A stretch of 64,000 bases of DNA, from positions 1 through 64,000 of the forward strand of contig NZ_BOOQ01000022.1 in the NCBI RefSeq assembly GCF_016863315.1. The letters run 5' to 3'. The notes beneath the pieces are model-generated. The model was not told where the DNA came from, did not search any database, and saw only the letters and a program-made list of their open reading frames with translations. This document shows positions 49,969-59,006 of the stretch, piece by piece. The DNA comes from Planotetraspora silvatica (GTDB taxonomy: Bacteria; Actinomycetota; Actinomycetes; Streptosporangiales; Streptosporangiaceae). Position 1 is the stretch's first letter. Each line of letters starts with the position of its first letter. The position numbers were made by a program, and so were the translations under genes.

Positions 49969-52227
49969 ATGAGAGGCCTGCCCGGGTGGCGACGCGTCGC
50001 GGTCCCGGTCGCAGCCGTGGCGGTCATCATCGCGATCAGCTACGCCCTGGCCGAGCTGTCCGAGTCGGACAAGGCCGCCAACTGGGCGCAACTCGCCAGC
50101 GTCGCCCTCGGCGTCCTGGCGCTGATCCCCCCGGTCGTCGGCACCTGGCGGGAGCGGCGGCCCGGCAGGACGAGCACCCCCGACCAGGTCGACCGGGCGG
50201 AGCAGGCGCTGCGGGTGCTCGTGCGCGCCCAGTGGCGTGAGGAGATCCTCATCCGCGAGCTCGACGAGCCGTCCCCGTTGCCGGTCCGCTGGCGGATCTC
50301 CGGCCTCGACGTCATGGACCAGGACGACCGGGTCGACCGGCCGAGGTTCCTCCGCTCCTGGTTCGGTCTGGGCCGCGTGCGGTTCGACGGGCGCACCGAC
50401 CGGATGCCGGAGATGGCCGGGCGTTTCCGCAAGCTCGCCCGGCGCCGCCTGGTGATTCTGGGCGAGCCGGGAATGGGCAAGACCACTCTGGCCGTGTTGC
50501 TGCTCAGGGAACTCCTGGAGGATCCGCAGCCCGGCGACCCCGTGCCCGTGCTGCTGTCGATGTCGGGCTGGGATCCGGAAGCCGAGTCCGTGCACACGTG
50601 GCTGGTCAGGCGGCTCCGCGAGAACTACTCCGCACTCCGGGCCCCCGACTTCGGGCCCGACGCCGCGCGCGGCCTCGTCGCGCACCGGCGCATCCTGCCG
50701 GTCCTCGACGGCCTGGACGAGTTGCCCGACAAGGTGCAGCCAAGGGTGATCACCGCGTTGAACGCGGCTCCGACCACCGAGGCGGTGATCCTGACCTGCC
50801 GCACGAGGGAGTACCTGACCGCCGTCAGCCTCCCGGGCGGCGACGTGCTCGCCGGTGGGGCCGTCATCGAGCCTCGCCCCGTCAAGAACGCCGATGTGAT
50901 CGCGTACGTCCGCAACCGCCTGGCGCCGCGGCAGGCGGCGAGCTGGACCGGCCTGCTGTCCGCGATCAAGAACGATCCGGACGGGCCCCTCGCCGACGCC
51001 CTGTCCACCCCGCTCGCGCTGTGGTTGCTGGGCAAGGTCTACATCGAGACCCACGCCGACCCCGCCCCGTTGTGCGACACCGCGCGCTTTCCGACGGCCG
51101 AGGCCGTCACCGAGCACCTCCTCGACAACCTCGTTCAGGCCACCTTCGCGGCGACTCCGCCCGACCACGACCCCGCCGACCCGCACGACCACGACCATCC
51201 GTTCCGGCCGCACCGCGCGTGGGATCCCGAGGACGCCAGACGCTGGCTGTCCTTCGTCGCCCATCACATGTCCGTGACCGGCACCCGGGACTTCCGGTGG
51301 TGGCACCTGCACCGCGCGGTGTCCCGGCGCTGGAGCACACTGGTCGGCGGCGTGACCGTGGGACTCACGGTCGGCCTGACGGTCGGGCTGACCAGCGACG
51401 CCATCGTCGCCCTCCGCAGCCCGCACGAGGGCAGCCTCTGGAACGCGCTCCTGTTCGGGCTCGCCGGAGGTCCCGTGGGCGGACTGGTGGGCGGTCTCAC
51501 CGGCGGGTTCATCCTGGAGCGGCTGAAGGGCTCCACGCTCGAGCCGGCCTACGCGAACCTACGGCTGGGCGGCCATCTCCAGCGGCTCGCCGGGCAGCTC
51601 ACGCTGGGGCTGGTCCTCGTGCTTCCCGTCGGCATGATCGCCGCGTACGCGTTGTGGCGCGTCGCCGGGATCAGCTCGGAGGCCGGGGACTTCATCTTCT
51701 TCGGGCTGGTCGTCGGGACCGTCGGAGGGCTCACCCTCGGCCTGAACCGGTGGGTGACGACTCCGCTGACGAGCGACCGGCCGCAGGCCCCGCTGATCAC
51801 CCTGCGGCGCGATCTCCAGCTGGTGTACGGACGGTCGCTGACCTTCGGGCTGGCGCTCGGCCTCGCCTTCGGAATCGCCGGAACGCTGGTGAACGGATTC
51901 TCCGGGCTTCTGCGGGGAGTCGAGGCCGGGATCGCCTTCGGGATCGCGGGCGGTGTGGTCTTCACACTCACCTTCGGATTCACCGGCGCCAGCTCGATCT
52001 ACTTCGTCGCCGTGTCGATGCTCCGCCTCCGGGGCCGGACGCCGCGGCGGCTGATGAGCCTTCTGGAGGACGCCCACCGGATGGGCCTGCTCCGCCAGGC
52101 GGGCCCGGTCTACCAGTTCCGCCACGCCAGACTTCAGGATCGCCTCGCTCAGCTCCACCAGCGGTACGGCCCGGCCGGGAACGCCCCGGCCTCGCCGCAC
52201 GACACCCGGGAGGTCGAGAGGTCATGA
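49969..52227 (+). CDS. NACHT-domain NTPase with multi-span C-terminus (second copy)
   Basis: A 752-residue paralogue of the gene at 42843. It has two N-terminal spans (about 10-30, 42-58), Walker A LGEPGMGKTT (164-173), Walker B ILPVLDGLDELPD and LTCRTREYL. The C-terminal glycine-rich spans include VTVGLTVGLTVGLTSD, GLAGGPVGGLVGGLTGGFI and GVEAGIAFGIAGGVVFTL. It ends GPVYQFRHARLQDRLAQL as in the other copy. Its stop overlaps the start of the HIT gene (ATGA), a coupling the first copy lacks. The start is tentative (ATG 49921 or 49969). Confidence 0.88.
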   Translation: MRGLPGWRRVAVPVAAVAVIIAISYALAELSESDKAANWAQLASVALGVLALIPPVVGTWRERRPGRTSTPDQVDRAEQALRVLVRAQWREEILIRELDEPSPLPVRWRISGLDVMDQDDRVDRPRFLRSWFGLGRVRFDGRTDRMPEMAGRFRKLARRRLVILGEPGMGKTTLAVLLLRELLEDPQPGDPVPVLLSMSGWDPEAESVHTWLVRRLRENYSALRAPDFGPDAARGLVAHRRILPVLDGLDELPDKVQPRVITALNAAPTTEAVILTCRTREYLTAVSLPGGDVLAGGAVIEPRPVKNADVIAYVRNRLAPRQAASWTGLLSAIKNDPDGPLADALSTPLALWLLGKVYIETHADPAPLCDTARFPTAEAVTEHLLDNLVQATFAATPPDHDPADPHDHDHPFRPHRAWDPEDARRWLSFVAHHMSVTGTRDFRWWHLHRAVSRRWSTLVGGVTVGLTVGLTVGLTSDAIVALRSPHEGSLWNALLFGLAGGPVGGLVGGLTGGFILERLKGSTLEPAYANLRLGGHLQRLAGQLTLGLVLVLPVGMIAAYALWRVAGISSEAGDFIFFGLVVGTVGGLTLGLNRWVTTPLTSDRPQAPLITLRRDLQLVYGRSLTFGLALGLAFGIAGTLVNGFSGLLRGVEAGIAFGIAGGVVFTLTFGFTGASSIYFVAVSMLRLRGRTPRRLMSLLEDAHRMGLLRQAGPVYQFRHARLQDRLAQLHQRYGPAGNAPASPHDTREVERS

Positions 52228-52733
52228 ACGATCCGGTTGCTGATCGGCGCGTGCCGTTCGACGTGACCGCCTACGAGGTGCGCGCCCGGCAGGGCCCCTG
52301 CTTCATCTGTTCCCTCCTCGGCGGCGACCCCGGCTACCGGCACGAGGTGGTCTACGAGGACGAGCGGCACATCGCGTTCCTCGACCGCCATCCCACGATG
52401 GTCGGCAGGACGCTGGTGGCGCCCAAGCCCCACATCGAGCACGTCGTCCGCGACCTCGCCGAACGGGACTATCTGGCGCTGATGGCGCTCGTCCGCCGCG
52501 TCGCCCTCGCGGTCGAGGCGAGCGTCCCCACCGAGCGCACCTACCTGTTGTCGCTCGGCAGCGGGCAGGGCAACGCGCACCTGCACTGGCACGTCGCGCC
52601 GCTCCCGCCGGGCGTCCCGTACGGCCGGCAGCAGCACTACGCGCTGATGACCGAGAACGGCGTCGTCTCACAGACGCCCGAGCGGGCCGCCGAGGTGGCC
52701 GCCCGCATCCGGGCGCACCTGGACGGGGACTGA
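52224..52733 (+). CDS. HIT-family nucleotide hydrolase/transferase
   Basis: A 169-residue HIT protein. The catalytic triad motif is GNAHLHWHVAPLPPG, a CFIC pair near the N-terminus may bind zinc, and FLDRHPTMVGRTLVAPKPH is the conserved substrate-side region. HIT proteins cleave or transfer nucleotidyl groups from substrates such as AMP conjugates or dinucleoside polyphosphates. GAGAGGTC precedes the ATG. The four-base overlap with the NACHT gene indicates coupled translation. It ends three bases from the convergent LysR stop. Confidence 0.9.
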   Translation: MNDPVADRRVPFDVTAYEVRARQGPCFICSLLGGDPGYRHEVVYEDERHIAFLDRHPTMVGRTLVAPKPHIEHVVRDLAERDYLALMALVRRVALAVEASVPTERTYLLSLGSGQGNAHLHWHVAPLPPGVPYGRQQHYALMTENGVVSQTPERAAEVAARIRAHLDGD

Positions 52734-52736
52734 CCG

Positions 52737-53615
52737 TCAGCGCATCGCGACGGCGAGTTCGACGAACTCGCCGATCAGAGGATGGTGACGGGCCGCCACC
52801 CAGGCGAGTGCCACCTCGTTCGGCGGTATGTCGAGGATGGGCACGCAGACCACGTCGGGCCGCTGGTAATAGGCGGCCGTCGACTCGGGCAGGATGCTGA
52901 ACCCCCGGCCTGCCGCGACGTGCTCGAGCTTCTCCTCCACGCTGCGCGTCTCCGAGGCGGGCGTCTCCCCACGTTCCCGCGGCCCCCGGGACATCCGCGA
53001 CACCCGGCCCCACTCCGGCACCGAGTCGGGATGTTGCAGCAGGCGTTCGTCGGCGAGATCGGTGATGTTCACCGACGTCTCGCCGGCGAGCCGATGATCG
53101 GCGGGGAGGACGGCCATCCGCCGTTCACCGAAGAGCGGACGCAACTCAAGCCCGGCGGAGTCGACCGGCAGCCGCATGTAGCCGACGTCCACCCGGCCGT
53201 CGTGCAGCACACTCACCTGGTCGGTCCAGTTCGTGCGCAGCACCTCGACCGTGAGCCCGGGATGCGCCTCGCCCAGCGCCCGGACCGGACCGGTTACGGT
53301 GAGGCCGGGCATGAAGCCGACGGTGAGCGTGTCGACGGCCCGGGCCGCCTGAGCGACCCGGCGGCGCAGCGCCTCCGCGCCGGCCAGAACCAGCTCGGCC
53401 TCGGTGACCAGTTGCTCCCCCGCCGGCGTCAGCCTGGTGCGGCGCTTGTCCCGCACGAACAGCTGCGCGTCCAGCTCCTTCTCGAGTGCCTGGATCTGCC
53501 GTGACAGGACGGGCTGGGCGATGTGCAGCCGTTCGGCGGCCCGGCCGAAGTTCAGCTCCTCGGCCAGCGCCACGAAGTAGCGCAGCTTCCGCAGGTCGAC
53601 ATCCGCGTGTGCCAT
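52737..53615 (-). CDS. LysR-family transcriptional regulator
   Basis: A 292-residue protein. The N-terminal winged helix is LRKLRYFVALAEELNFGRAA, ERLHIAQPVLSRQIQALEKE. The periplasmic-binding-like effector domain (about 90-290) includes TLTVGFMPGLTVTGPVRALG. It is divergent from the epimerase-like gene at 53772, its likely target. An ATACC-TTCAG-GGTAT palindrome covers its own start codon and fits a LysR T-N11-A site, so it may autoregulate. Confidence 0.93.
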   Translation of the reverse strand: MAHADVDLRKLRYFVALAEELNFGRAAERLHIAQPVLSRQIQALEKELDAQLFVRDKRRTRLTPAGEQLVTEAELVLAGAEALRRRVAQAARAVDTLTVGFMPGLTVTGPVRALGEAHPGLTVEVLRTNWTDQVSVLHDGRVDVGYMRLPVDSAGLELRPLFGERRMAVLPADHRLAGETSVNITDLADERLLQHPDSVPEWGRVSRMSRGPRERGETPASETRSVEEKLEHVAAGRGFSILPESTAAYYQRPDVVCVPILDIPPNEVALAWVAARHHPLIGEFVELAVAMR

Positions 53616-53628
53616 ACCTTCAGGGTAT
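53614..53628. promoter_or_regulatory. LysR-type T-N11-A palindrome
   Basis: ATACCTTCAGGGTAT is a 15-bp near-palindrome overlapping the LysR start codon at 53615 and lying upstream of the divergent gene at 53772. This is the expected position for LysR-type autoregulation. Confidence 0.5.
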
Positions 53629-53771
53629 TACCTGCTCGGATATAGGTCTTGGACGGCCACCGCCCTTCGGGACCACAGTTGACCTCGTAGAACGCGTCTT
53701 CGCACGCGTCCACGGTGGGATCCGGCCGGCCCGCCGATCCATCTTCTGAGTGCCATCTGAAGGAGCAGGAA

Positions 53772-54635
53772 ATGAAGGTCTTCGTCACCGGGGCCTCCGG
53801 CTACATCGGCCAGGCCGTCGTCCGCGCGCTGGCCGAACACGGGCACACCGTCGCCGCGCTCGCGCGGGGCGACGCCGCCGCACGAACCGTGACCGCCCTC
53901 GGGGCCGAGGTCATCCCCGGCGGGCTGACCGACCTCGACGTCCTGCGCGGCGCCGCGGCCGGGGCGGACGGCGTCATCCACCTCGCCCAGCATCAGGGCC
54001 CCGACGTGGCCGGGGTCGATCTGGCCGCGGCCACCGCGATGCAGGACGGCGCCGGCGACCGGCCGTACGTGCACACCGGAGGTGTCTGGATCTACGGCGA
54101 CACCGACGGTCTCGCCGACGAGGACGCCCCGCTGTCACCGCCTCCGGTCGTCGCCTGGCGGCTGGACAACGAGAGGCGGGTCCTCGCACGTGCGGCCGAA
54201 GGCGGCAGGCCGGTGCTCGTGATGCCGGGCGTCGTGTGGGGCAGGGCGAGCGGGCTGATCGAGGGGTTCTTCACCGGCCCCGCCCGGGACGACGGCGAGG
54301 TCCGTTACATCGAGAACGGCTCGAACCGATGGGCGCTCGTGCACGTCGACGACATCGCCGAGCTGTACGTACTGGCCCTCGGGGCCGAGGCCGGCGCGCG
54401 ATACGCGGGCGTCGACGCCGAGGCGCCCACCGTGCTGGAGATCGCCCACGCCGTCAGTGCAGCGGCCGGGCACCCGGGAAAGGTCGCCTCCGTCACGCTC
54501 GCGCAGGCTCGTGAGCGGATGGGCCCGATCGCCGACGCGTTCGCCCTCGACCAGCGGTTCACCGCCGCCCGGGCCCGCACGGAGCTCGGCTGGAAGCCCG
54601 CCCCGCGCGACGTGCTGAAGGGCCTGGCCGGCTGA
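53772..54635 (+). CDS. NAD(P)-dependent epimerase/dehydratase-family protein
   Basis: A 287-residue extended-SDR/atypical-SDR protein. The Rossmann motif is TGASGYIG at residues 6-13, with IHLAQHQGPD, YVHTGGVWIYGD and a distal VHVDDIAELYVLALG. The usual YxxxK is not obvious; the active site appears to rest on other residues, as in atypical SDRs. A GAAGGAGCAGGAA ribosome-binding site fixes the ATG. It is divergent from LysR, which probably controls it. A quinone or NADPH-dependent small-molecule role is inferred. Confidence 0.85.
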   Translation: MKVFVTGASGYIGQAVVRALAEHGHTVAALARGDAAARTVTALGAEVIPGGLTDLDVLRGAAAGADGVIHLAQHQGPDVAGVDLAAATAMQDGAGDRPYVHTGGVWIYGDTDGLADEDAPLSPPPVVAWRLDNERRVLARAAEGGRPVLVMPGVVWGRASGLIEGFFTGPARDDGEVRYIENGSNRWALVHVDDIAELYVLALGAEAGARYAGVDAEAPTVLEIAHAVSAAAGHPGKVASVTLAQARERMGPIADAFALDQRFTAARARTELGWKPAPRDVLKGLAG

Positions 54636-54679
54636 TCTTCTTGTCATCCCCCGCTCGAACGGGACGCACGAGGGCGGAC

Positions 54680-55594
54680 TCACTCGGGCAGGCGCGCGAA
54701 GGCACGGACGGGGATCGTGCCGAACTTCTCGATGCGCAGCGGCACGGCGGTGAACCGGGCCCCCGTGGGCGGGAGGCGCCCGAGACCGGTCAGGTGCTCG
54801 ACGACGGGAATGCCGGCGGCGAGCAGCAGCGTGTGGGCGGGCCGTTCGAGGTCGGCGACGTCGTCGATGTTGATCGCGTCGATGCCGACCAGCGCGGCGC
54901 CCCGGTCGACGAGGTGGGCGGCGCCGTCCCGGGTGAGGAAGTGGGGGTCCTCGGCGTAGGCCGGTGAGCCGAACCGGGCGTCGTCGCCGGTGTGCACGAG
55001 CACGGCCTTCCCGCGGACGTCCAGTCCGGCCAGCGCGCCGACGCCGATGCCGTCCCGGTGGTCGCCGGTCACCCTGACGACGACCGCCGGGAGGTCCACG
55101 GTCGCGTCCAGCGGGATCGACGCGAGGTCCGTCCCGCCGGCATAGCGGTGGTACGGCGCGTCGAGGTAGGTCCCGGTGTTGCCGACCAGAGTGAGCCTGT
55201 CGATGGCGAACTCGGTGCCCGGTGCGTACAGCTCACGCGAGGACTCCCTGGTCAGATGGGCGTCGATCTCCGGAGCGGGAAGGCCGGGATAGGTCACCAT
55301 GCCGGCGCGGATGACATGGCCGAGCTCGACGAACCGGCCGCCCGCCCTCGCCGGCCCGGCCTGACGATCCGACGGCCCTCCCCGGGTGCCCTTGTGCCGT
55401 TCGGCGAAGATCTCGACGTCGGCGAGCTCGACCGTGTCGGTCATCAGCAGACCGAGTGAGGCGACGAAGAGGGCGGCGATCTCGGACTCCGTGACGTCGG
55501 GGCCGGGGACGTCCACACGGAACCCGTGCACGGCCAGGTCGCCGCCGTTGCCGAAGGTGATGGCGGCGTCGAAGGAGGCGCGGTATTCGGTCAT
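54680..55594 (-). CDS. Cyclase-family protein (kynurenine-formamidase-like)
   Basis: A 304-residue protein. Residues 90-300 match the cyclase family: RFVELGHVIRAGMVTYPGLP, TYLDAPYHRY with the metal/catalytic HxxxD-type residues, DVRGKAVLVHTGDD and LVGIDAINIDDV. The metal-dependent fold hydrolyses amides such as formylkynurenine. The first 85 residues (MTEYRASFDAAITFGNGGDL and on) are an extra domain of unknown role. The start at ATG 55594 is chosen to include it. It is convergent with the epimerase-like gene. Confidence 0.8.
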   Translation of the reverse strand: MTEYRASFDAAITFGNGGDLAVHGFRVDVPGPDVTESEIAALFVASLGLLMTDTVELADVEIFAERHKGTRGGPSDRQAGPARAGGRFVELGHVIRAGMVTYPGLPAPEIDAHLTRESSRELYAPGTEFAIDRLTLVGNTGTYLDAPYHRYAGGTDLASIPLDATVDLPAVVVRVTGDHRDGIGVGALAGLDVRGKAVLVHTGDDARFGSPAYAEDPHFLTRDGAAHLVDRGAALVGIDAINIDDVADLERPAHTLLLAAGIPVVEHLTGLGRLPPTGARFTAVPLRIEKFGTIPVRAFARLPE

Positions 55595-55835
55595 GGAGAT
55601 ACGCCTACCACGGGAGCGCGGGCGTGGCGCCGCCGAGCGCGGCCGGCCGGGGCTCGCGAACTTCTTTCGGACTCGTTTGTAACGTTTAGGCGTTTCGGTC
55701 CACTTCCTCCTGTGAACACAAAACAGGACTTCGGCGAATAAAGGGTGACCCGTGCACGGCTTCGGCCGGCCCACAGGCCGGCCGAAGCCCGCGGGTTCCA
55801 GTGATCATCGAGGGGACCACCGAAAGAGCGTGACC

Positions 55836-56711
55836 ATGACCCAGTTTTCCGTGATCGACACCTGGACGCCCATGACCGCCGCCGAGCGGGAGCAGTTCGA
55901 ACAGGACGGCTACCTGGTCATCCCCGGTGCGCTCAGCTCCGAAGAAGTCGATCACTATCAGGGCGCGATCCAGCGCGCCTACGCGAACTCGCCCGAAGGC
56001 GCCGCGGGCGTCGCCCTGCACCAGCTGAGCGCCGCCACCCATTGCAGCGAGCTGACCGGACTTCTGGATCACCCGGCCGTCTTCCCCTACGTGTGGTCCC
56101 TCCTCGGCTGGAACGTGCACGTCTATCACTCGCATTTCGATGTGCATCCGATGTTGCGGAAGCCGAGGCCGTTCCGCTGGGAGTGGCACCAGGACGGCGG
56201 CAGGCAGAACCGGGAGATCGAGGTGAGTCCCCGGCCGAGACTGTCGGTGAAGCTGGCCTTCTGGCTCTCGGACGTCTCCCGGCCCGGACGGGGCAACCTG
56301 ACCGTCCTCCCCGGCAGCCACAAGACCGACTGGCTTCCCGGCCCGCCCAGGCGTGACCTGCCGCATCCCCGGCCGGAAGGAGCGGTGGAGGTCACCGTCA
56401 ATCCCGGAGACGTGCTGCTGTTCGACCGCAGGCTGTGGCACGCACGGTCGGACAACTACTCGGACTTCACCCGCATGGTCGCCTTCTTCGGCTACACCTA
56501 CCGATGGATCACCATCCGCGACGAGGTGGCCGGCCTTTCCCGCCAGCACTGGTTCGACGCGCTCAACCCGGTTCAGCGGCAGCTTCTCGGCCACGCCGGC
56601 GACGGTTCCGGCGACCACAGCTGGGGCCATTTCCCGGAGACGACCCCGCTTTACGGCGCACTCGCGGAACAGGGTCTGCTCGACCCCAATTATCCGCCCC
56701 TCATCCCCTGA
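55836..56711 (+). CDS. Phytanoyl-CoA dioxygenase (PhyH)-family Fe(II)/2OG oxygenase
   Basis: A 291-residue double-stranded beta-helix oxygenase. It has the HxD iron motif in EWHQDGGRQN and the distal His in LLFDRRLWHARSDN. The Arg after the second His anchors 2-oxoglutarate. It opens with DTWTPMTAAEREQFEQDGYL, typical of PhyH proteins. It hydroxylates an unknown small molecule or lipid. The start is ATG 55836 or GTG 55830. It is followed by a strong terminator, so it is probably monocistronic. Confidence 0.88.
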   Translation: MTQFSVIDTWTPMTAAEREQFEQDGYLVIPGALSSEEVDHYQGAIQRAYANSPEGAAGVALHQLSAATHCSELTGLLDHPAVFPYVWSLLGWNVHVYHSHFDVHPMLRKPRPFRWEWHQDGGRQNREIEVSPRPRLSVKLAFWLSDVSRPGRGNLTVLPGSHKTDWLPGPPRRDLPHPRPEGAVEVTVNPGDVLLFDRRLWHARSDNYSDFTRMVAFFGYTYRWITIRDEVAGLSRQHWFDALNPVQRQLLGHAGDGSGDHSWGHFPETTPLYGALAEQGLLDPNYPPLIP

Positions 56712-56756
56712 CGAGCCCCCGCGGGTTCCCTGCCCCGGAGGTCCCCCTCGTCAGGA

Positions 56757-56789
56757 GAGAGCAGGCCCGTCCCCAGCGGGCCTGCTCTC
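56757..56789 (+). terminator. Terminator of the PhyH-family gene
   Basis: Perfect 13-bp arms (56757-56769 and 56777-56789) with a 7-nt loop, then GTGTTTCC. It lies 45 bp beyond the stop. Confidence 0.85.
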
Positions 56790-56931
56790 GTGTTTCCAGG
56801 CGGGAGCGCCTTCCACCCGGCGACTCCGACGCTCTCGGCCGCCCGGGCGAACCGTCGGCCGGAACATGACATCGGACGGCAGGAATGGGCGGTAGCGTCA
56901 CCGGTGCTCCCCCGACGAAGGAGGCGATGCA

Positions 56932-57459
56932 ATGCGATACGTGGCGCTGTTGCGCGGAATCAACGTCAATCCCCGCAGTCGAGTGGCGATGGCCGACCTC
57001 CGCGCGCTGCTCGAGGGGCTGGGACACACGAAGGTGCGCACCCACCTGCAGAGTGGGAACGCCCTGTTCACCGGCGACGAGCAGCCGCCCGAGCAGGTCG
57101 CCTCCGCCATCGAACGGCGGATCGCCGACGAACTGGGCATGGAGGTGCCCGTCATCGTCCGGACGGCCGCGGAACTGCGGGCGGTGGTCGCGGACAATCC
57201 CCTGGACGTGCGGGAGCCGGCCAAGTTCGCGGTGGTGTTCCTGGCCGAGCCGCCCGACAGGGAGATGCTGGAGGGCATCGACCCGGCCGGCTACGCCCCG
57301 GAGGAGATGCGCGTCGGCAGACGCGAGCTCTACATGTACTTCCCCGACGGCCTCCGGCGCCCGAAGCTGCCGCCCCTGCTGGAGAAGCGGTCGTCGATGA
57401 CCGCCACGATGCGCAACTGGAACACCGTCACCAAGCTGCTCGCCCTGACGGAGGACTGA
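56932..57459 (+). CDS. DUF1697 protein
   Basis: A 175-residue DUF1697 protein. The family opening is MRYVALLRGINVNPRSRVAM, then DLRALLEGLGHTKVRTHLQS, GNALFTGDE, and the later YFPDGLRRPKLPPLLEK and TMRNWNTVTKLLAL. The family is common, soluble and functionally uncharacterised. The start is certain from conservation. It ends just before a 19-bp perfect hairpin shared with the convergent GH5 gene. Confidence 0.9.
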   Translation: MRYVALLRGINVNPRSRVAMADLRALLEGLGHTKVRTHLQSGNALFTGDEQPPEQVASAIERRIADELGMEVPVIVRTAAELRAVVADNPLDVREPAKFAVVFLAEPPDREMLEGIDPAGYAPEEMRVGRRELYMYFPDGLRRPKLPPLLEKRSSMTATMRNWNTVTKLLALTED

Positions 57460-57466
57460 AAGCAGG

Positions 57467-57508
57467 ACGGGGACGACTCCCGGGAAGGCTCCCGGGAGTC
57501 GTCCCCGT
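57467..57508. terminator. Bidirectional terminator (19-bp perfect stem)
   Basis: Perfect 19-bp arms (57467-57485 and 57490-57508) around a 4-nt loop lie between the convergent DUF1697 and GH5 genes. It ends both the DUF1697 transcript and the sugar ABC operon. Confidence 0.9.
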
Positions 57509-57555
57509 CGCTTGCAGGGCGATCACGCCGTCATCGGGTGGCCGTGCGGACGGCC

Positions 57556-58941
57556 TCAGCCGGCGCGCAGTTGCTCGGCGAGGGTCGTCCGGACGTCGCA
57601 GTTGCGCAGCGCGAACGAGTCGGCCAAGGCGATCAGCTCGTCTTCGTCCAGCCCGCGGAACAGCTCGGCGTACTCATAGGCCAGGGGCTGGGCGACCGTG
57701 AGGTTCAGGATGAGCGTCCTGACCCAGTCGAACCGCCCCCACGGGTACGGATCGAAGTCGGGGAACTCACGCGCGATCATGTCCTGGAACGGCTTGGTCA
57801 CCTCGACGATGCCGTTCCCGTCGCTGCCCCAGTTGTCCGCGCCGAGCCGGTTCTTCTTCGCCACGAAGTCACCGAAGCGCTTCATGTACGGAGAGTCGGG
57901 GCGGACCATGGCCACGCCCTGCCGTCCGAGGTCCTTGTACATCCAACTCGACCAGCCGGCCCCGTCGCGGCGGTAGATCTCGAGCTGGTCCTCGAGGACC
58001 TGCCGGCGCATGGCGTCCTTGCGCTCGTCCCCGGTGTAGATCGGAGCGAACTCCCCCACCCAGATCGGGGTCCCGGTGCGGCGGCTGTACTCGGTGCGCT
58101 GGAGGTACTTGGCCTCAAGCGCCGCCTTGTCGTAGTACTTGCCGTCGGTGGTGCCGGGGTAGTCGCCGCCGTTGCCCATGCCGGGGGCGGCGTAGTCGTG
58201 ACAGACGTAGACGGTGTTGTCCCACTCCTGGTCGAACACGTCGAACTCGGTCGAGTAGGTGTTGCCGTCGAGGAACAGGATGTGGCGGTCGTCGATCGCG
58301 CGGATGGCCTCGACCAGGCGGGTGTAGAACGGCCCGACCACCATGCGCGACTCGTCCGCGGGCTCGTTGATCGGGTTGTAACCCGCCACCCACGGGTTGT
58401 CCTTGTAGTGCTCGGCGATGCGCTCCCAGATGGCCACCACTCGGTCCTGGAAGTGGGGGTGGTCGAAGAACGCGGGCCGATGGGTGGGGTTGTCCGAGTG
58501 CCAGTGATGGTTCTGCGAGCCCGGCAGCGCGTGCAGGTCGATGACCGAGTAGATCCCCTGCCGCGCGCAGGCCTCGACGGCCCGGTCGAGGTGGCGGAAG
58601 CCGTCCTCCTTGAACTCGAACGGCCTGGCGTCGTCCTCGAAGTGCCGGTAGTTGACCGGGAGCCGGACACAGTTCATGCCCAAGTCGGCCAGCAGCTTCG
58701 CGTCGTCCTCGCCGAAGAACGCGGTCAGCAGCCGCTCGAAGAACAGATCGTACTTCTCGTCCCCGAGGACCTCGCGGACCGTGCTGCGCATCAGTGATTC
58801 GTTGGCGGAGTAGCCAGTGATGAAGTTCTCCATGTTCAGCCAGCCGCCGACGGCGACTCCCCGCAGGCGTACGGGGGTGCCCGTCTGGTCGACGATTTCC
58901 CGGCCTGCCGTACGGAGGAAGGCCGTGCTGTCCGACGTCAT
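57556..58941 (-). CDS. Cytoplasmic GH5-family glycoside hydrolase
   Basis: A 461-residue retaining beta-glycosidase. The acid/base Glu is in YNPINEPAD, the nucleophile Glu in PIWVGEFAPI, and DLHALPGSQNHHWHSDN and GMNCVRLPVNYRHF are typical GH5 strand ends. There is no signal peptide, so it acts inside the cell on oligosaccharides imported by the ABC system encoded just upstream. The subfamily (glucan, mannan or other) cannot be read from motifs. It is the last gene of the operon, 65 bp after the second permease. Confidence 0.88.
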   Translation of the reverse strand: MTSDSTAFLRTAGREIVDQTGTPVRLRGVAVGGWLNMENFITGYSANESLMRSTVREVLGDEKYDLFFERLLTAFFGEDDAKLLADLGMNCVRLPVNYRHFEDDARPFEFKEDGFRHLDRAVEACARQGIYSVIDLHALPGSQNHHWHSDNPTHRPAFFDHPHFQDRVVAIWERIAEHYKDNPWVAGYNPINEPADESRMVVGPFYTRLVEAIRAIDDRHILFLDGNTYSTEFDVFDQEWDNTVYVCHDYAAPGMGNGGDYPGTTDGKYYDKAALEAKYLQRTEYSRRTGTPIWVGEFAPIYTGDERKDAMRRQVLEDQLEIYRRDGAGWSSWMYKDLGRQGVAMVRPDSPYMKRFGDFVAKKNRLGADNWGSDGNGIVEVTKPFQDMIAREFPDFDPYPWGRFDWVRTLILNLTVAQPLAYEYAELFRGLDEDELIALADSFALRNCDVRTTLAEQLRAG

Positions 58942-59006
58942 GTGTTCTGTTCCTCAAATCTGAAAACGCGGTGAATCACACGGTGGTATCGGGGGGTGCG
59001 CGACGC

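Noticed and set aside
42602-52733. Prophage or integrative element around the NACHT genes
   Set aside because: No integrase, attachment repeat, phage structural gene or tRNA is visible; base composition is ordinary.
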